Assembly: GCA_020205615.1 (NCBI GenBank)
Contig: CM035170.1
Coordinates: 6,008,311 to 6,072,310 of the forward strand
From: Panax quinquefolius
Taxonomy: Eukaryota; Streptophyta; Magnoliopsida; Apiales; Araliaceae
Direction of reading: 5' to 3'
DNA: 64,000 nucleotides
The notes beneath the pieces are model-generated. The model searched no databases. It was given only the letters and a program-made list of their open reading frames with translations, and was not told the origin of the DNA. Position numbers and translations under genes: made by a program. Numbering within the stretch: the first letter of the stretch is position 1; the number at the start of each line of letters is the position of its first letter. Positions 32,578 to 42,768 of this stretch are shown here, in pieces.

Positions 32578-35500
32578 ATTTTTAAAAAATTCAGTTAGTT
32601 AATTGTATATTTTTAAAATTATGTTTAAAAGTAGACCTCTTTCATTTAATTCCAAGTGAAGCATAATTAATTAGTTAGTTGAGGAGCCAAGGCTGACCAA
32701 GTTGCTTGGTATTCTGTCCCTCTCCCTGCTCAACCATAATACTACCTATTTGACCCTTGTTGCCCAAGTATATTATGACATCACCACAATTTAATTTTCA
32801 ATTACTACTAAATTCAAAATAATACTCCAGTAAAATATGATTCAACTGAATTTGATTTATAAAATCCTTAATAGTTATAATCCACTTCTAGTTGATTTAA
32901 ATGCAACTAAATAAATAAACACATATTCTTAAATGAAGGAATTGATTAAGTAAATACTAAATGACAAAAAGAAGACCCACACACTATCGGTTTATTAATT
33001 AATTATTCACTTATTCTTTTCAACTTTAGTTTATATAATTTTAATTATTACAGTGATTAATTATTTAATTTTAATTTATAGGGCCTTTGTCCCTTTGTTT
33101 AATTTAACACGGAGAATCACAATATCACCCACAAATATATATATATATATACACGGAGAGGTTTTTCAACGGACTAATCCGTCATCACACGAATCACTTT
33201 TTTATTAACTTAAAAATAGAAATATTACTTTTCATTCACTAAGGATTTATTTAGAAATATTTATTATCAAAAATTTTATAGGAATATTAATCTCGTTTAC
33301 TATTTATGTAGGTGGAGCTTATTAAATTGTTAATTCTCTTTATTTTTTAAATAAGTTTACTATCAAATACAACTGTTCACATACACTCACATCTCTATTA
33401 GCATGACTCATCTGACTTGCTCTGCAGATGAACCATATCAATATGAATATAAATATACATAAACGATTATACATTATAGTATAATTATTAGTATTATTTT
33501 TTTATCTCCCCCTCACTTTCGAGAGCACATTTTCTGTCTTTAATTTTTCTGTCTCTCTTGTGTTCCGTCACTTAAATTTTGACACCTGATATTTTATTTA
33601 TTTTTAAAATTAATTAATGTTAAATAAGAGATTATGTGTCAAAATTTAAATAAGAGACACAAGAAAACAGAGAAAATAGGGACACAGAATATGGTCTACT
33701 CACTTTCTTGACAACAAAAACCTAATTATGCCTAGCGCCTAATCGCTAAAATTCCAGATTCTATAGTGCTGCCCGCACCGTAGAGGCAAATCCCTACAAA
33801 ATCTACAAAACTACTACCAGTATTATATTTTAGTCGAAACCTGTGCATGAGAAGTTGGTTATAGCTGGCAACAATTGACATGGCCGCAAAATTTCAAATA
33901 AAGTTGCAGTTAGGCCAGTTACAATTCCACGTCATCTATAAACGACAAAAACCACGTGGGGCCTACTTAACAGACATCAAAATAGCGTATAATTAAACTA
34001 TGTCGGACAAGTATTCAACTTAGGCTGGTTCATGTTCATCATCATAAACTTTTACATTTTATAAATGGAAAGTTACTGTACTACAAATTAATTTTATTCT
34101 TATAAACCCTTTCTTTTAGACGTTTCGAGTGTGGAGTGGAGGTAATATTTTTGTATTAGTTTGGGAGTCTTATATTAATTTATAATTATAAAATTTATCG
34201 ATATATAAATTGAATATAATTATAAGATATATAGTATGTCTAAATAGTATACATATATCTATAAAAGAGTTACTACTATTAAGTTTATTCATAAAGTCGA
34301 ACAGAGGTGAAGGATAACTCGATCACGATCTTGCATGAAGTGTCTTTTATAATAATAATATTTTAAAAAATTCCAAAAAATCTTTTTATACATAAAATAA
34401 TATACCAAACGACGTCGTTTTTGTATGATACCTTAATTAATTATATGTGATACCCCTCTTTTCTTATTTTGTTATAAAATTATCATTACTTCAATAACGT
34501 TTGATGATTCATTTAATACTAGTCGTGTATACCTTATATTTGGAGAATGGTTAGTACGAGTTAATTTTGGTAAATTGATGCATTTCAAAAAGTGACATTT
34601 TTCCTCTACGTGTTATTGATCAACTTACTATTTAATTAATTTGATGGTAATCGAATCTATATATTTGTATCAAATTTAAGTGTTATAAAATACTACTAGT
34701 GCTAATGCCCGATGAGTGAAAGAATGTTCACTTAAGGGGCCGGCTTGTTTAATTAGTGTCATGTGTGAGTTGAATTTGATGCTCAATGTCCCAACCCAAA
34801 GTTCAAAATAAATATCATCATTCATCTCTTTTCTATAATTAAGAAAAAGACAATTTGTAAGAGAATCTCAATAAACCAACTTTAGTTCCCAGTCCCCCTG
34901 GCCCCCTGCTAAACTTGAATAATTATAATTATCATCTTTCACTAAGCTTTTTGATTTGAGAGTGTGGACTAAATTGAGGCATCCTCCCTATTTCCACACT
35001 ATGTGATTAAATAAATCAAATGGAGTAATATATATAGGAATGATTATTTTAAGGGAAATCACATCTCTAAACATATAATATCACAAGAACTGTATTTTTA
35101 TATGTGTTTTTAATATTATCTCTCACATGAATATAAAGTGGGTTCTGTTAGAATATTTCAAATGAATCCATAAATTCCGCTACAGATCCCTCATTTATGT
35201 GAGAAATATCAAAAACACACGTGAAATAATATTTTCCAAATATAATACTATTATATTAACTGAGAGAATTGTTCCTTTCTTGAAAGATAAGTAGTTAATA
35301 ATTTACAAAGCTGGCAAATTAAGACGTTAATTTAAAGTTTGCAAGCATCGGAATGTTGCTGGAAAAAGCCAAACTACTCGCAAGCATGCCTCGCTTTCTA
35401 CTTCTTTCTTTTTCCTAACAAGTGGCTACTTGCTTGCAATAATTATGAGCCTTTTTTTTGTGTGAATACTTTTGAGTTTTAATTTTCATTTATTTAGATT

Positions 35501-35870
35501 CTTAAAATAACTTGAGAATCGTCACAGGTAAAATAATTTTTAGTTTTATTTTCATTCAATTATCTGAAATTGGTGAAAAAAGATGAATAAAAAAAGATTA
35601 ACTAAATTTGCTTATTCGAGACACGATTAGCTCTTTTTTTTTTAATGGCATTATCTATTATAATAATTTATCCTAATCAAGAGAGGGGATAAATAATTTT
35701 CATCGAGAAGCTTGTTGCCGTCTTATGGACCTAATTTCTTCATAAGATGTTGTCAACAAGATTCGAACACTTGACCTCAATATCAATAGAAGTGAATTAT
35801 GCCGGCAATGAATGGTAATGGGGTTGAGAAGGGGAAGGGACAGGGGTAGGGGGTGTTTGGATTACCCGTC
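32578..35870. other. AT-rich intergenic region, no gene recognised
   Basis: Contains a (ta)n run at about 33137-33151, the inverted-repeat element at 33528-33692, a 14-bp palindrome aaacgacgtcgttt at about 34407, and a weak inverted repeat at about 35095-35235 ('atgtgtttttaatatta' against its inverse). No frame resembles a known protein. Confidence 0.55.
33528..33692. mobile_element. Inverted-repeat element (MITE-like), about 165 bp
   Basis: Two arms of about 70 bp (cattttctgtctttaat... and its inverse ending ...gacacagaatatg) around an AT-rich centre. As RNA it would fold into one long hairpin. Family and target duplication were not determined. Confidence 0.6.
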
Positions 35871-36240
35871 CCCGTCCCCGTCCCCGATTTTTGAAAAAAA
35901 ATTCATACACGTCCCATTATTTACGGGGATTAGAACTTAATAATCATCCCCATGAAAAATTTATATCACTAAAGGGATTAATATTTTGTGAATTTTTTAA
36001 ATAAAAAATTTAATTTTAATTATATTTACAATAATACATACATAAAAATTAATCACATATATAATAAAATTAAAAAAATCAAATAATAATATATACACAA
36101 AATAGACATATATTTTAATTATGTAATATAATAATATAAATATTAATATTAATTAAAAAATAACTATTCATGGCGGGGAACTGAGGCGGGTGAAATAAAT
36201 ATCATCCCCGCCTTCATTTCCATCCCCGTCCTCGTAAAAT
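35871..36240. repeat. Repeat with CCCCGT-rich ends
   Basis: A short 'ccccgt' tandem (35868-35886) and a matching GC-rich right part (36175-36235, 'gcggggaactgaggcggg' and 'catccccgtcctcg') enclose about 280 bp of AT-rich sequence. It looks like a worn non-autonomous transposon, but no clean inverted ends or duplication were found. Confidence 0.35.
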
Positions 36241-36879
36241 ATAATCGATGATTCCTCATCTCTGACTCTCTTTCCGATCAAAGTTAAAATCATCGTCTCA
36301 TTCAGAACCGGACATAAGAATCACAGTGGAGACGGAACAAATTATTATCAGCAGAGTAAGTTATCATCGATGAAATATGTTTATCTTAATTGAGTAATAT
36401 TGATAATTTCTTTTCTCACCTTTTCAATAAATTGGAGTATATTAGAAAGAGTAATAAGGATAAGATAAGTTTAAATGAAGGGGTTGTACTGTCCGTACAG
36501 GTAAAAGGACCGAATTTAGACGTGGAGTGGGGTGGGGTGGGGTCCCAGGGTTGTTAGATGTATTTTTCGTTTTCAACTAAACCAGCTGTATACCGCGTAA
36601 CTATTAACTACGTCCGTCCATATTTATTGATTGATTGTTGACGACTTGGAGTCAACCCTATCCCCCCATTTTCCTCTCACTTTTCTGTTTCTTGTTCTGT
36701 TGTGTTGCCTTTCCTTTCCTCCTTCCTTCCTTTTTTTTTCTTTTTTCTTTTATTTTTTACTTTAAAACTTATGCCTTGTTTCGATGGGCATGAGCATGGT
36801 GGTTAGTGGTTACTGGTTAGTCAGTAGTCACTCCAAACAGCCCTTTACTCCAAACGAGTAAAGACCATAGCAACGGATA

Positions 36880-37530
36880 AGGATATAAACGAGTCAAATC
36901 GGAGTGAACACAGTGTTACTTGAATTCGATTCGAAATGATAAATTCGTCTTTCGAATTAAATTTCAGATCGAATTATATTTGAAAAATCTTACTCGAGAT
37001 TCATTTCATTTCGAATATTTATTCTTTCGAATTCGATCCGATCCGACTCGATTTCGAATATTTATTCAAACTACTAAAGAAACTTCAAATTCAGTTGAAT
37101 TAGAGCCTACATAATAACTAGTTTTATAATAAATATAATTATAAAATGAATTTATTAGTTTACTTAGAAATGAGAAAATATATTTATTATTACACTTTAT
37201 AAATATAAAATCACAATTAAAATTAAAAAAACAAAAAAATAATAACTAATTATCCTAATTTGATTTAAATTTGTATATATTGCAAGAGAATGTATCGAAC
37301 ATCTAATCGAATATGTATTAACAGAGTATATATCGAATCATAATCAAGAATTCGAGTAGTTTAAATCTTAAACGAATCGGAGTATAACATTGCTCATATT
37401 CTACTCATATTTTTATTTAAACTATTTTTAATACTCAAATTTAGATCATATTATTAACGAATCCGAGTCTCACTCGTATTTTTTTGAGTCGAGTCCGAAT
37501 CGAATCCGAACTGTTTGACTCATTCACGAC
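36880..37530. repeat. Degenerate repeat rich in 'gaattcga/tcgaatc' phrases
   Basis: Both ends carry 'gagtcaaa/tttgactc' phrases in inverted order (36892-36900 and about 37513-37522) and many overlapping ttcga words. This resembles a hAT-like MITE, but ends and target duplication are not resolved. It lies about 0.8-1.4 kb upstream of the MYB start. Confidence 0.35.
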
Positions 37531-37591
37531 CTTAAGAACGGGTAGGTGGATGTAAAATAATCAGTTTTAGAAGTTTAAAAAAGATGATGCG

Positions 37592-37612
37592 ACACGTGTG
37601 GAAGGCACGTGT
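37592..37612 (+). promoter_or_regulatory. Paired ABRE/G-box-like sites upstream of the MYB gene
   Basis: ACACGTGT (37592-37599) and GCACGTGT (37605-37612) lie 13 bases apart, about 730 bp upstream of the MYB ATG. ACGTG cores in pairs are the usual arrangement for ABA-responsive bZIP control, and MYB44-type genes are known ABA/stress-responsive genes. Function here is inferred from sequence and position. Confidence 0.5.
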
Positions 37613-38122
37613 AGGAAAAAAACAGAAGGCCGTTAGGATTAGGGCAGGATTTACAGGCTGGACTGACACTACTAGTACCGTTCGTCCCCCGATTCTGCTA
37701 CTAATATTTGTCGTCTTCCGCCACCTCAGCACCCCGTTCTTTTCTCCATCTTCTTTAAATTTCAATTTTTTAAATATAAAATGATTAAAAAAATCCGTCT
37801 CTCTCAATATGCTCTACAGCCTGGCTTCAGTCAAAAAGTCCATCCGCCCCATTTTCTCTCTCCTCCCAACCGTACGCTTCACTTCAAGCTCCGTTATTAA
37901 CTTCCAAAACGGTCGGTGATTTGAATTTCTAATAAAATCCTTTTATTTTCTCTCTCCTACCCGAGATTTCAGCTCTCTGATTCATATAGCTGGACAGCTA
38001 ACTCCCTTACATTTCGACGCGTGTGCTTTGCCAGCTGTATGCTTGTAAGTTGTAACTGCCTATTAAATTGTCACCTGCTACCGGTTCAGCCAGTCATCCC
38101 TATCCTCTTCGCCTTCTCTTTC

Positions 38123-38131
38123 ATATAAATA
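38123..38131 (+). promoter_or_regulatory. Probable TATA box of the MYB gene
   Basis: atataaata lies about 205 bp upstream of the ATG and is followed by a CT-rich stretch typical of plant leaders. A second TA-rich stretch (38207-38235) could also serve. No ATG occurs between 38160 and the chosen start. Confidence 0.5.
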
Positions 38132-38336
38132 TTCTCCACCACGCTTTTGCTCTCATTTCTCACTCTTAGTTGAGGCTCCGCCTCTCCAGCTCCGTAAAGA
38201 AACCGTAGTATATAACTTGACTATATATATAATCATAAAAAAATATATATTTAAAAAAAATAGTATTCTGTATAACTCTCATTTCAATCTGATTTTCTAA
38301 TTTAATCTTAGTATTAGTTTCTTTTGAGTTAAATAT

Positions 38337-39230
38337 ATGGCGACCTCGACGAAAGATTTGGATCGGATCAAAGGTCCATGGAGCCCAGAAGAAGACGAGC
38401 TGTTACAGAGGCTGGTGGAGAAGCACGGAGCGAGAAACTGGTCGCTGATCAGCAAATCGATTCTGGGTCGATCAGGGAAATCGTGCCGTCTGCGCTGGTG
38501 CAACCAGCTATCGCCTCAGGTGGAACACCGCGCCTTCACGGCGGAGGAGGACGACACCATCTTACGGGCCCACGCGAAGTTCGGTAACAAGTGGGCCACC
38601 ATAGCCCGATTGCTCAACGGTCGGACGGATAACGCGATTAAGAATCACTGGAACTCCACGCTTAAACGCAAAAGTTCGTCCATGTCCGATGATGGCGCCT
38701 TGGCTTTCTTCGACGGTCAATCTCACCAGCCGTTGAAAAGATCGGCTAGCCTTGGGTCGGGTCAAAATGCTCCGATTCTGCGTTTCAACCCGGGAAGCCC
38801 GTCCGGATCCGACTTGAGCGATTCGAGCCTTTCTGGTATCCCTCTGGTGCCCGCCCAGCATGTTTATAGACCCGTTGCGCGAACCGTCGGCATTAGCCCT
38901 CAGGTTCCCGTTCAGCAGATTGATACGGCGTCGTCGACGACTACCGACCCGCCGACTTTGCTTTCTCTGTCACTTCCAGGATCAGAGTCTTGTGAGGTCT
39001 CCGATAAGGTTTCATTGGCGCCGGCTCTACCAGCTGCAACTCCGGCGACTCCTAATAACTACGAGAAGGAGTTTTTCAGCCCGGAGTTTCTGTCGGTGAT
39101 GCAAGAGATGATAAAGAAAGAAGTGAGGAGCTACATGTCAGGGATTGAACAGAATGGTATGTGTATGCAGGCCGAAGCTGTGATTCGAAATGCCGTGGTG
39201 AATCGAATTGGGATGAGCAGGATCGAGTAG
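38337..39230 (+). CDS. R2R3-MYB transcription factor, subgroup 22 (MYB44/70/73/77-like)
   Basis: Nuclear DNA-binding protein of 297 residues in a single open exon, as is usual for this subgroup. R2 spans about residues 10-61 with W15, W35 and W54. R3 spans about 63-113 with F67 (in place of the first Trp), W86 and W105. The recognition-helix stretch [20 protein letters not shown] and [19 protein letters not shown] are diagnostic. C-terminal marks are an EAR-type LSLSL (209-213), suggesting a repressor role, and the subgroup motif [18 protein letters not shown] (251-268). The start is the first ATG of the transcript region, directly before the repeat domain. Family members act in ABA, auxin, wounding and pathogen responses; which one applies here cannot be told. 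Residues 43 (Leu), 66 (Ala) and 69 (Ala) are Pro in Arabidopsis MYB44 as I recall it. Codon use is GC-rich compared with its surroundings. Confidence 0.96.
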   Translation: MATSTKDLDRIKGPWSPEEDELLQRLVEKHGARNWSLISKSILGRSGKSCRLRWCNQLSPQVEHRAFTAEEDDTILRAHAKFGNKWATIARLLNGRTDNAIKNHWNSTLKRKSSSMSDDGALAFFDGQSHQPLKRSASLGSGQNAPILRFNPGSPSGSDLSDSSLSGIPLVPAQHVYRPVARTVGISPQVPVQQIDTASSTTTDPPTLLSLSLPGSESCEVSDKVSLAPALPAATPATPNNYEKEFFSPEFLSVMQEMIKKEVRSYMSGIEQNGMCMQAEAVIRNAVVNRIGMSRIE

Positions 39231-39376
39231 TCGTTGATTGTAGATGATAGTCTGAAGAGACTTTTTGGGGGATTTTATTTGATGGCGATGACCTTGAATG
39301 AACCAGAACGTGGAAGGATTTGGATGAGGGAGAGAAAGAAACTATCTTTTGAATCTCCGTTAGCTTTTTATACAAA

Positions 39377-39382
39377 AATAAA
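39377..39382 (+). terminator. Probable poly(A) signal of the MYB gene
   Basis: AATAAA lies about 147 bp after the stop codon, followed by T- and GT-rich sequence (ttttgggtagtgtac). It suits the 3' end of a short plant 3' UTR. Confidence 0.6.
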
Positions 39383-39753
39383 TTTTGGGTAGTGTACAGA
39401 TTAGTTAATGAGAGTAACAATTTCGTGTTGAATAGAAAATGCAGAAATGGGGGAAAAATGAAAATAATGATTAAAAATTTTCTTTATCTATCAGAATCTG
39501 TCTTTGTCTTTGTGGATTAGTTTAAAGTTTTATGTTAAAACAATTATTTTTTGGAAAAATGATGAAATTTAAACAAACATGTTCAAAAGGTTTAGCAGCT
39601 TTGTTTAGCTGTTGAGGAATTTTCGGTGTGTTCCAAGTATCCAACCTCTAGTTCCACAATAATCTGAAAACACTTTGTAACATTTATCAAGTCTACGTCC
39701 CTAAATTGTAGTTTAAAGTTTTGACACATGAATTAAAAAAGTAGTATCATTTA

Positions 39754-40016
39754 CTCCCCCGTCCCAAATTAATTATTCAGTTTTGACTTTTTAAAGTCAA
39801 ATTGATTATTTTTAAAATTAATCTTTTTACTATTTTTGCTAAAATATAGGTGAAGATATTATAACCAAAAGAAAGTATACGAATTACAATTTATTACTAA
39901 TCCTAATTTTTATAATTTTAGAAATATATTTATATATGCTTAATTATTAATTATAAAAATAGTCAATTTGACTTAAAAATAATCAAAACCGAATGAATTA
40001 ATTTGGAGACGGAGAG
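39754..40016. mobile_element. Stowaway-like MITE, 263 bp
   Basis: Left end ctcccccgtcccaaattaat after TA (39752-39753). The right end is the inverse of ctctccgtctccaaattaat; the flanking TA is changed to AT. It lies about 0.5 kb downstream of the MYB stop codon. Confidence 0.8.
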
Positions 40017-40019
40017 ATC

Positions 40020-40216
40020 AAACTAAAATTTGTTTGAAATTTCATCACTACTATTTTATGGAAAGTTAAAAATTATTAATACAAGAGAGAATTTCTTGGG
40101 ACAATGAGAAAAGGTGGGTAATATAAGAAAGTAAATAATTTATTTTCTTCGAAAATTGTAAAAGACAACTTTTTGGAACACATTTTTTCTTCTAAAACGA
40201 CAATGAACAGAAGGAG
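40020..40216 (-). mobile_element. Stowaway-like MITE, family 2, truncated
   Basis: Reverse-oriented relative of 31827-32090: it shares 'gaaatttcatcactac', 'taatttattttcttc' and the end 'cttctaaaacgacaat', and ends ggag before TA (40217-40218). The other end is cut at the neighbouring MITE. Confidence 0.75.
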
Positions 40217-40399
40217 TAGTATTTTATATACATACATATAAATAACTCCAAAGCATACAATACAATTTATTCAGCACTGAACAAACCACTAGAGACTTCT
40301 CTTGATAAGAATTTATAACACCTTAAATCCAACTACTTCTCAAAATGCTACTCATCAGTCTCATTACCAAAAGCATTTCAACTACCTGCCTCATCTTCT

Positions 40400-41050
40400 A
40401 CACACTTGAACAAGATTTTCCATCCTTTGCAAATCGTTCATTCTAGTGGCAACAATTTCATTCCCCAATCCACCGAGCCTTCCCCCTTTCGCCAGCAGCT
40501 TGCAATTTCTACAAACACCTGTAGGACTTATCATCTCCAATGCAAGGATTCCATAGCTGTACATATCCACTTTGGAAGTAATATATATGCTGATTCAAAA
40601 CCCATTCAGGAGCCATGTAACCCCTAGTCCCTCTTATCTTGTAAAAGCTTGAATTATTGCCAACCACTAAAAACTTGTTTTTCCCTTTGGCACACTAACC
40701 CCAGGTCTCGATCAAATTTATATGTTTTAGTTTCCCAATGATACTAATTTCTGCTAGAAACTCTGCTTCCCCTTGGTAGTTAGCTTCCTTGAACTCCTTG
40801 ATTGTAATAACTCGATTGTCCAACAATACGCCTTTGTACACAACGCTATTGCATCCTCCACCAAACTCTTGAGTGAAGTTTTGCGTTCCCTTTTTGAGTT
40901 ATGCATAGCTGAATCTTCTGAAATCGGTTTCAGAGTAACCTCCCTTCTTTATTTTATTTATAGCAATTTGCATAAACAAGAAGTATACTATGCAAATAAT
41001 CTCGAATACTCCATAATCTCGAATACTCCAAATGCAAAGGTGAACCGGAG
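40400..41050 (-). pseudogene. Receptor-like kinase pseudogene (ZmPK1/G-type lectin type), kinase and membrane part
   Basis: In intact members this is a membrane Ser/Thr kinase. On the minus strand there is a hydrophobic segment (IVYFLFMQIA) and a basic juxtamembrane stretch, then FRRFSYA, a worn Gly loop (FGGGCNSVVYKGVL), the Lys strand (VITIKEF), the helix-C region EFLAEISIIGKLKHINLI and KNKFLV. The sequence then jumps directly to YKIRGTRGYMAPEW, so the catalytic HRD loop and DFG motif are deleted. The C-lobe continues as frame-shifted pieces to about 40400. In-frame stops and the deletion make it a dead copy. Related bulb-lectin sequence is at 17258-17494. The plus-strand frame over the same bases (40773-41210) is an antisense artefact. 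Confidence 0.85.
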
Positions 41051-41116
41051 CATAAATTTCACTGAATCAATTTTTCTTGCAAATTCAGTCCAGTTTTATG
41101 GTATATTGCCGTTACT

Positions 41117-41432
41117 GTATTTTAGAATTTTTATCTTTTTTTTCTTATTCCAATCATGTGTGGTACTACTATTAGGGAGTATTTGTAACTTTCTTTTATT
41201 GATAAAATAGATTTTTTTTTTAATTATTGTTCTTATTTCATGCAAATAGTAGTACTAATATTATTTGTTTTTGTTTTTAATTTCATGACTAGCTAAATTT
41301 CTAATACCTACGATGATGATGAAATTAGATATTTCATACTAATATTTTCTTTCCGTTCCAAAATTAATGTCTAATTATTTTCGTCTTCATATTTTCCTCC
41401 ACATAAATTGCATATGATTCTTATATTGACTA
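41117..41432 (+). repeat. Fragment of the Athila-like LTR, opposite orientation
   Basis: Matches the reverse complement of about 17872-18185, including 'cttattccaatcat', 'gagtatttgtaactttc', 'tgcaaatagtagtacta' and 'cgtcttcatattttcctcc'. The match covers only sequence downstream of that LTR's TATA box. It abuts the receptor-kinase pseudogene on its left. Confidence 0.8.
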
Positions 41433-42526
41433 ACTAAATTTCTTCATGAACACTTAGTCACCATTCATGACCTTATAAGAGTTATTAGTATGCATGGCTT
41501 GCAAATCACATTTCATAAATCCCACTCAAGATTTTCTGAAGGCCGGCTACAGCGATTCTTGCTAGTCACAGAACAAATGGCGCAATGCGCCATATCAAAA
41601 TCGATGGCGGACCAGATTACGCATCGTGAGAACTAAAACCTACGCTCCTAAATACTTTACATATCCTCCTTAAGTGTTAACTCATCTAACATCAATGCCC
41701 TCTTTGATTCCACATCATCTGTTTCTATTTTCCTTAAGGATCACACTTCGAGTTTTAAAGCTCTACCAACTATAACATCTCCTTTACGGTTTCTTACCAC
41801 CAATAACACAAAACTCGAATATAAAACACATACATACATTCCTTTCACCTTCACTTCTTGCCGCATAACGAATTACGTAATAATTCTCTAACCCCTTTAA
41901 AGGTATATCGATTTTCTACTTTCGTCAATAACGTACACGCATATAAGTCTAAACCTAGCACACCTCGAGTCTTTAATAGTACTCAATATAGTACACTGAG
42001 TGGTTTCCCACAAATAACCAACAAGTTAGTTTTCGTCTCGTCTACACTCGCTTTTCACGATTGATTGTAGATCGATTACTAATTAGATATACCTCAAGCT
42101 CTCTGAAGGAATTGTTTAGCCCAGCTCCTATACATCCACCATTAAAGAGTACGGTTGCACTACCTTAGACTTGATACGTACTCGTACAAATACTCAAGAA
42201 ATTGGTGATTATCAAAGATATTTAATGTCACCAACTTACTACGATAAAATAATTTCACATAATCAATAGATAAATTTCTATCCATCTTCTTTACTAATTC
42301 ATCTCTATAATTCATAATAAATATATAATAATGATATATATATATATATATATATATTATTTATTAAACACATCATCACTTATTACATAGCTCATATTAC
42401 CCTATGCAACACAATACCACATACCTCGTAACACAATTATATTCTTGTTCGAACCCTTCACATGCCTTAAGAATTTTATTCACTAAATTCTTATTTTAAT
42501 TATTTTTGAAAATTCAGGTTCTTACA
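41433..42526 (-). repeat. 3' LTR of another chromovirus, inner end uncertain
   Basis: Read leftwards from 42526 it starts tgtaagaacctgaatttt, preceded by a polypurine tract. The sequence is unlike the Tekay LTRs of this window. An (at)n run lies at 42334-42357. The inner end was not found and is set at the neighbouring fragment. Confidence 0.5.
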
Positions 42527-42768
42527 TCCTCTCCCCCTTATAAGGATTCCGTCCTCGAAATTACCAAAACCTTCTCTACTCGGTGCTATTTCGAGTATTA
42601 CATATTCTTTTGAATAATTTTTTATCCCTTCTCTTTCAGAAGGTTTATTATAACTTGTTCACTTGCATTCTACCACATTCCCCTTTCTAAGGAATATTCT
42701 ACTTACTACTTTCATCACATAGAAAAATAAGAATCTTCCACGATTTTTTAATATTCGGGAAGTAGTAT
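42527..42768 (-). pseudogene. Tail of a chromovirus pol with polypurine tract
   Basis: On the minus strand 'ggtaatttcgaggacggaat' followed by 'aagggggagagga' is the usual end of a plant chromovirus pol and its polypurine tract. Only about the last 30 codons might be coding. The rest up to 42768 is unrecognised, and the Tekay LTR at 42769 cuts it off. Confidence 0.5.

Noticed and set aside
34400..34425. Perfect palindrome aaacgacgtcgttt
   Set aside because: Short, isolated and in AT-rich spacer; no gene or element edge nearby to give it a role.
37584..37807. Overlapping 66- and 91-codon frames on opposite strands upstream of the MYB gene
   Set aside because: No motif, no upstream promoter signal, and they overlap the probable regulatory region.
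38562..39420. Frames antisense or out of frame to the MYB gene
   Set aside because: Shadows of the GC-rich MYB coding sequence; no independent motifs.
40773..41210. 145-codon plus-strand frame
   Set aside because: Antisense to the receptor-kinase pseudogene; its sequence has no family resemblance and is explained by the minus strand.
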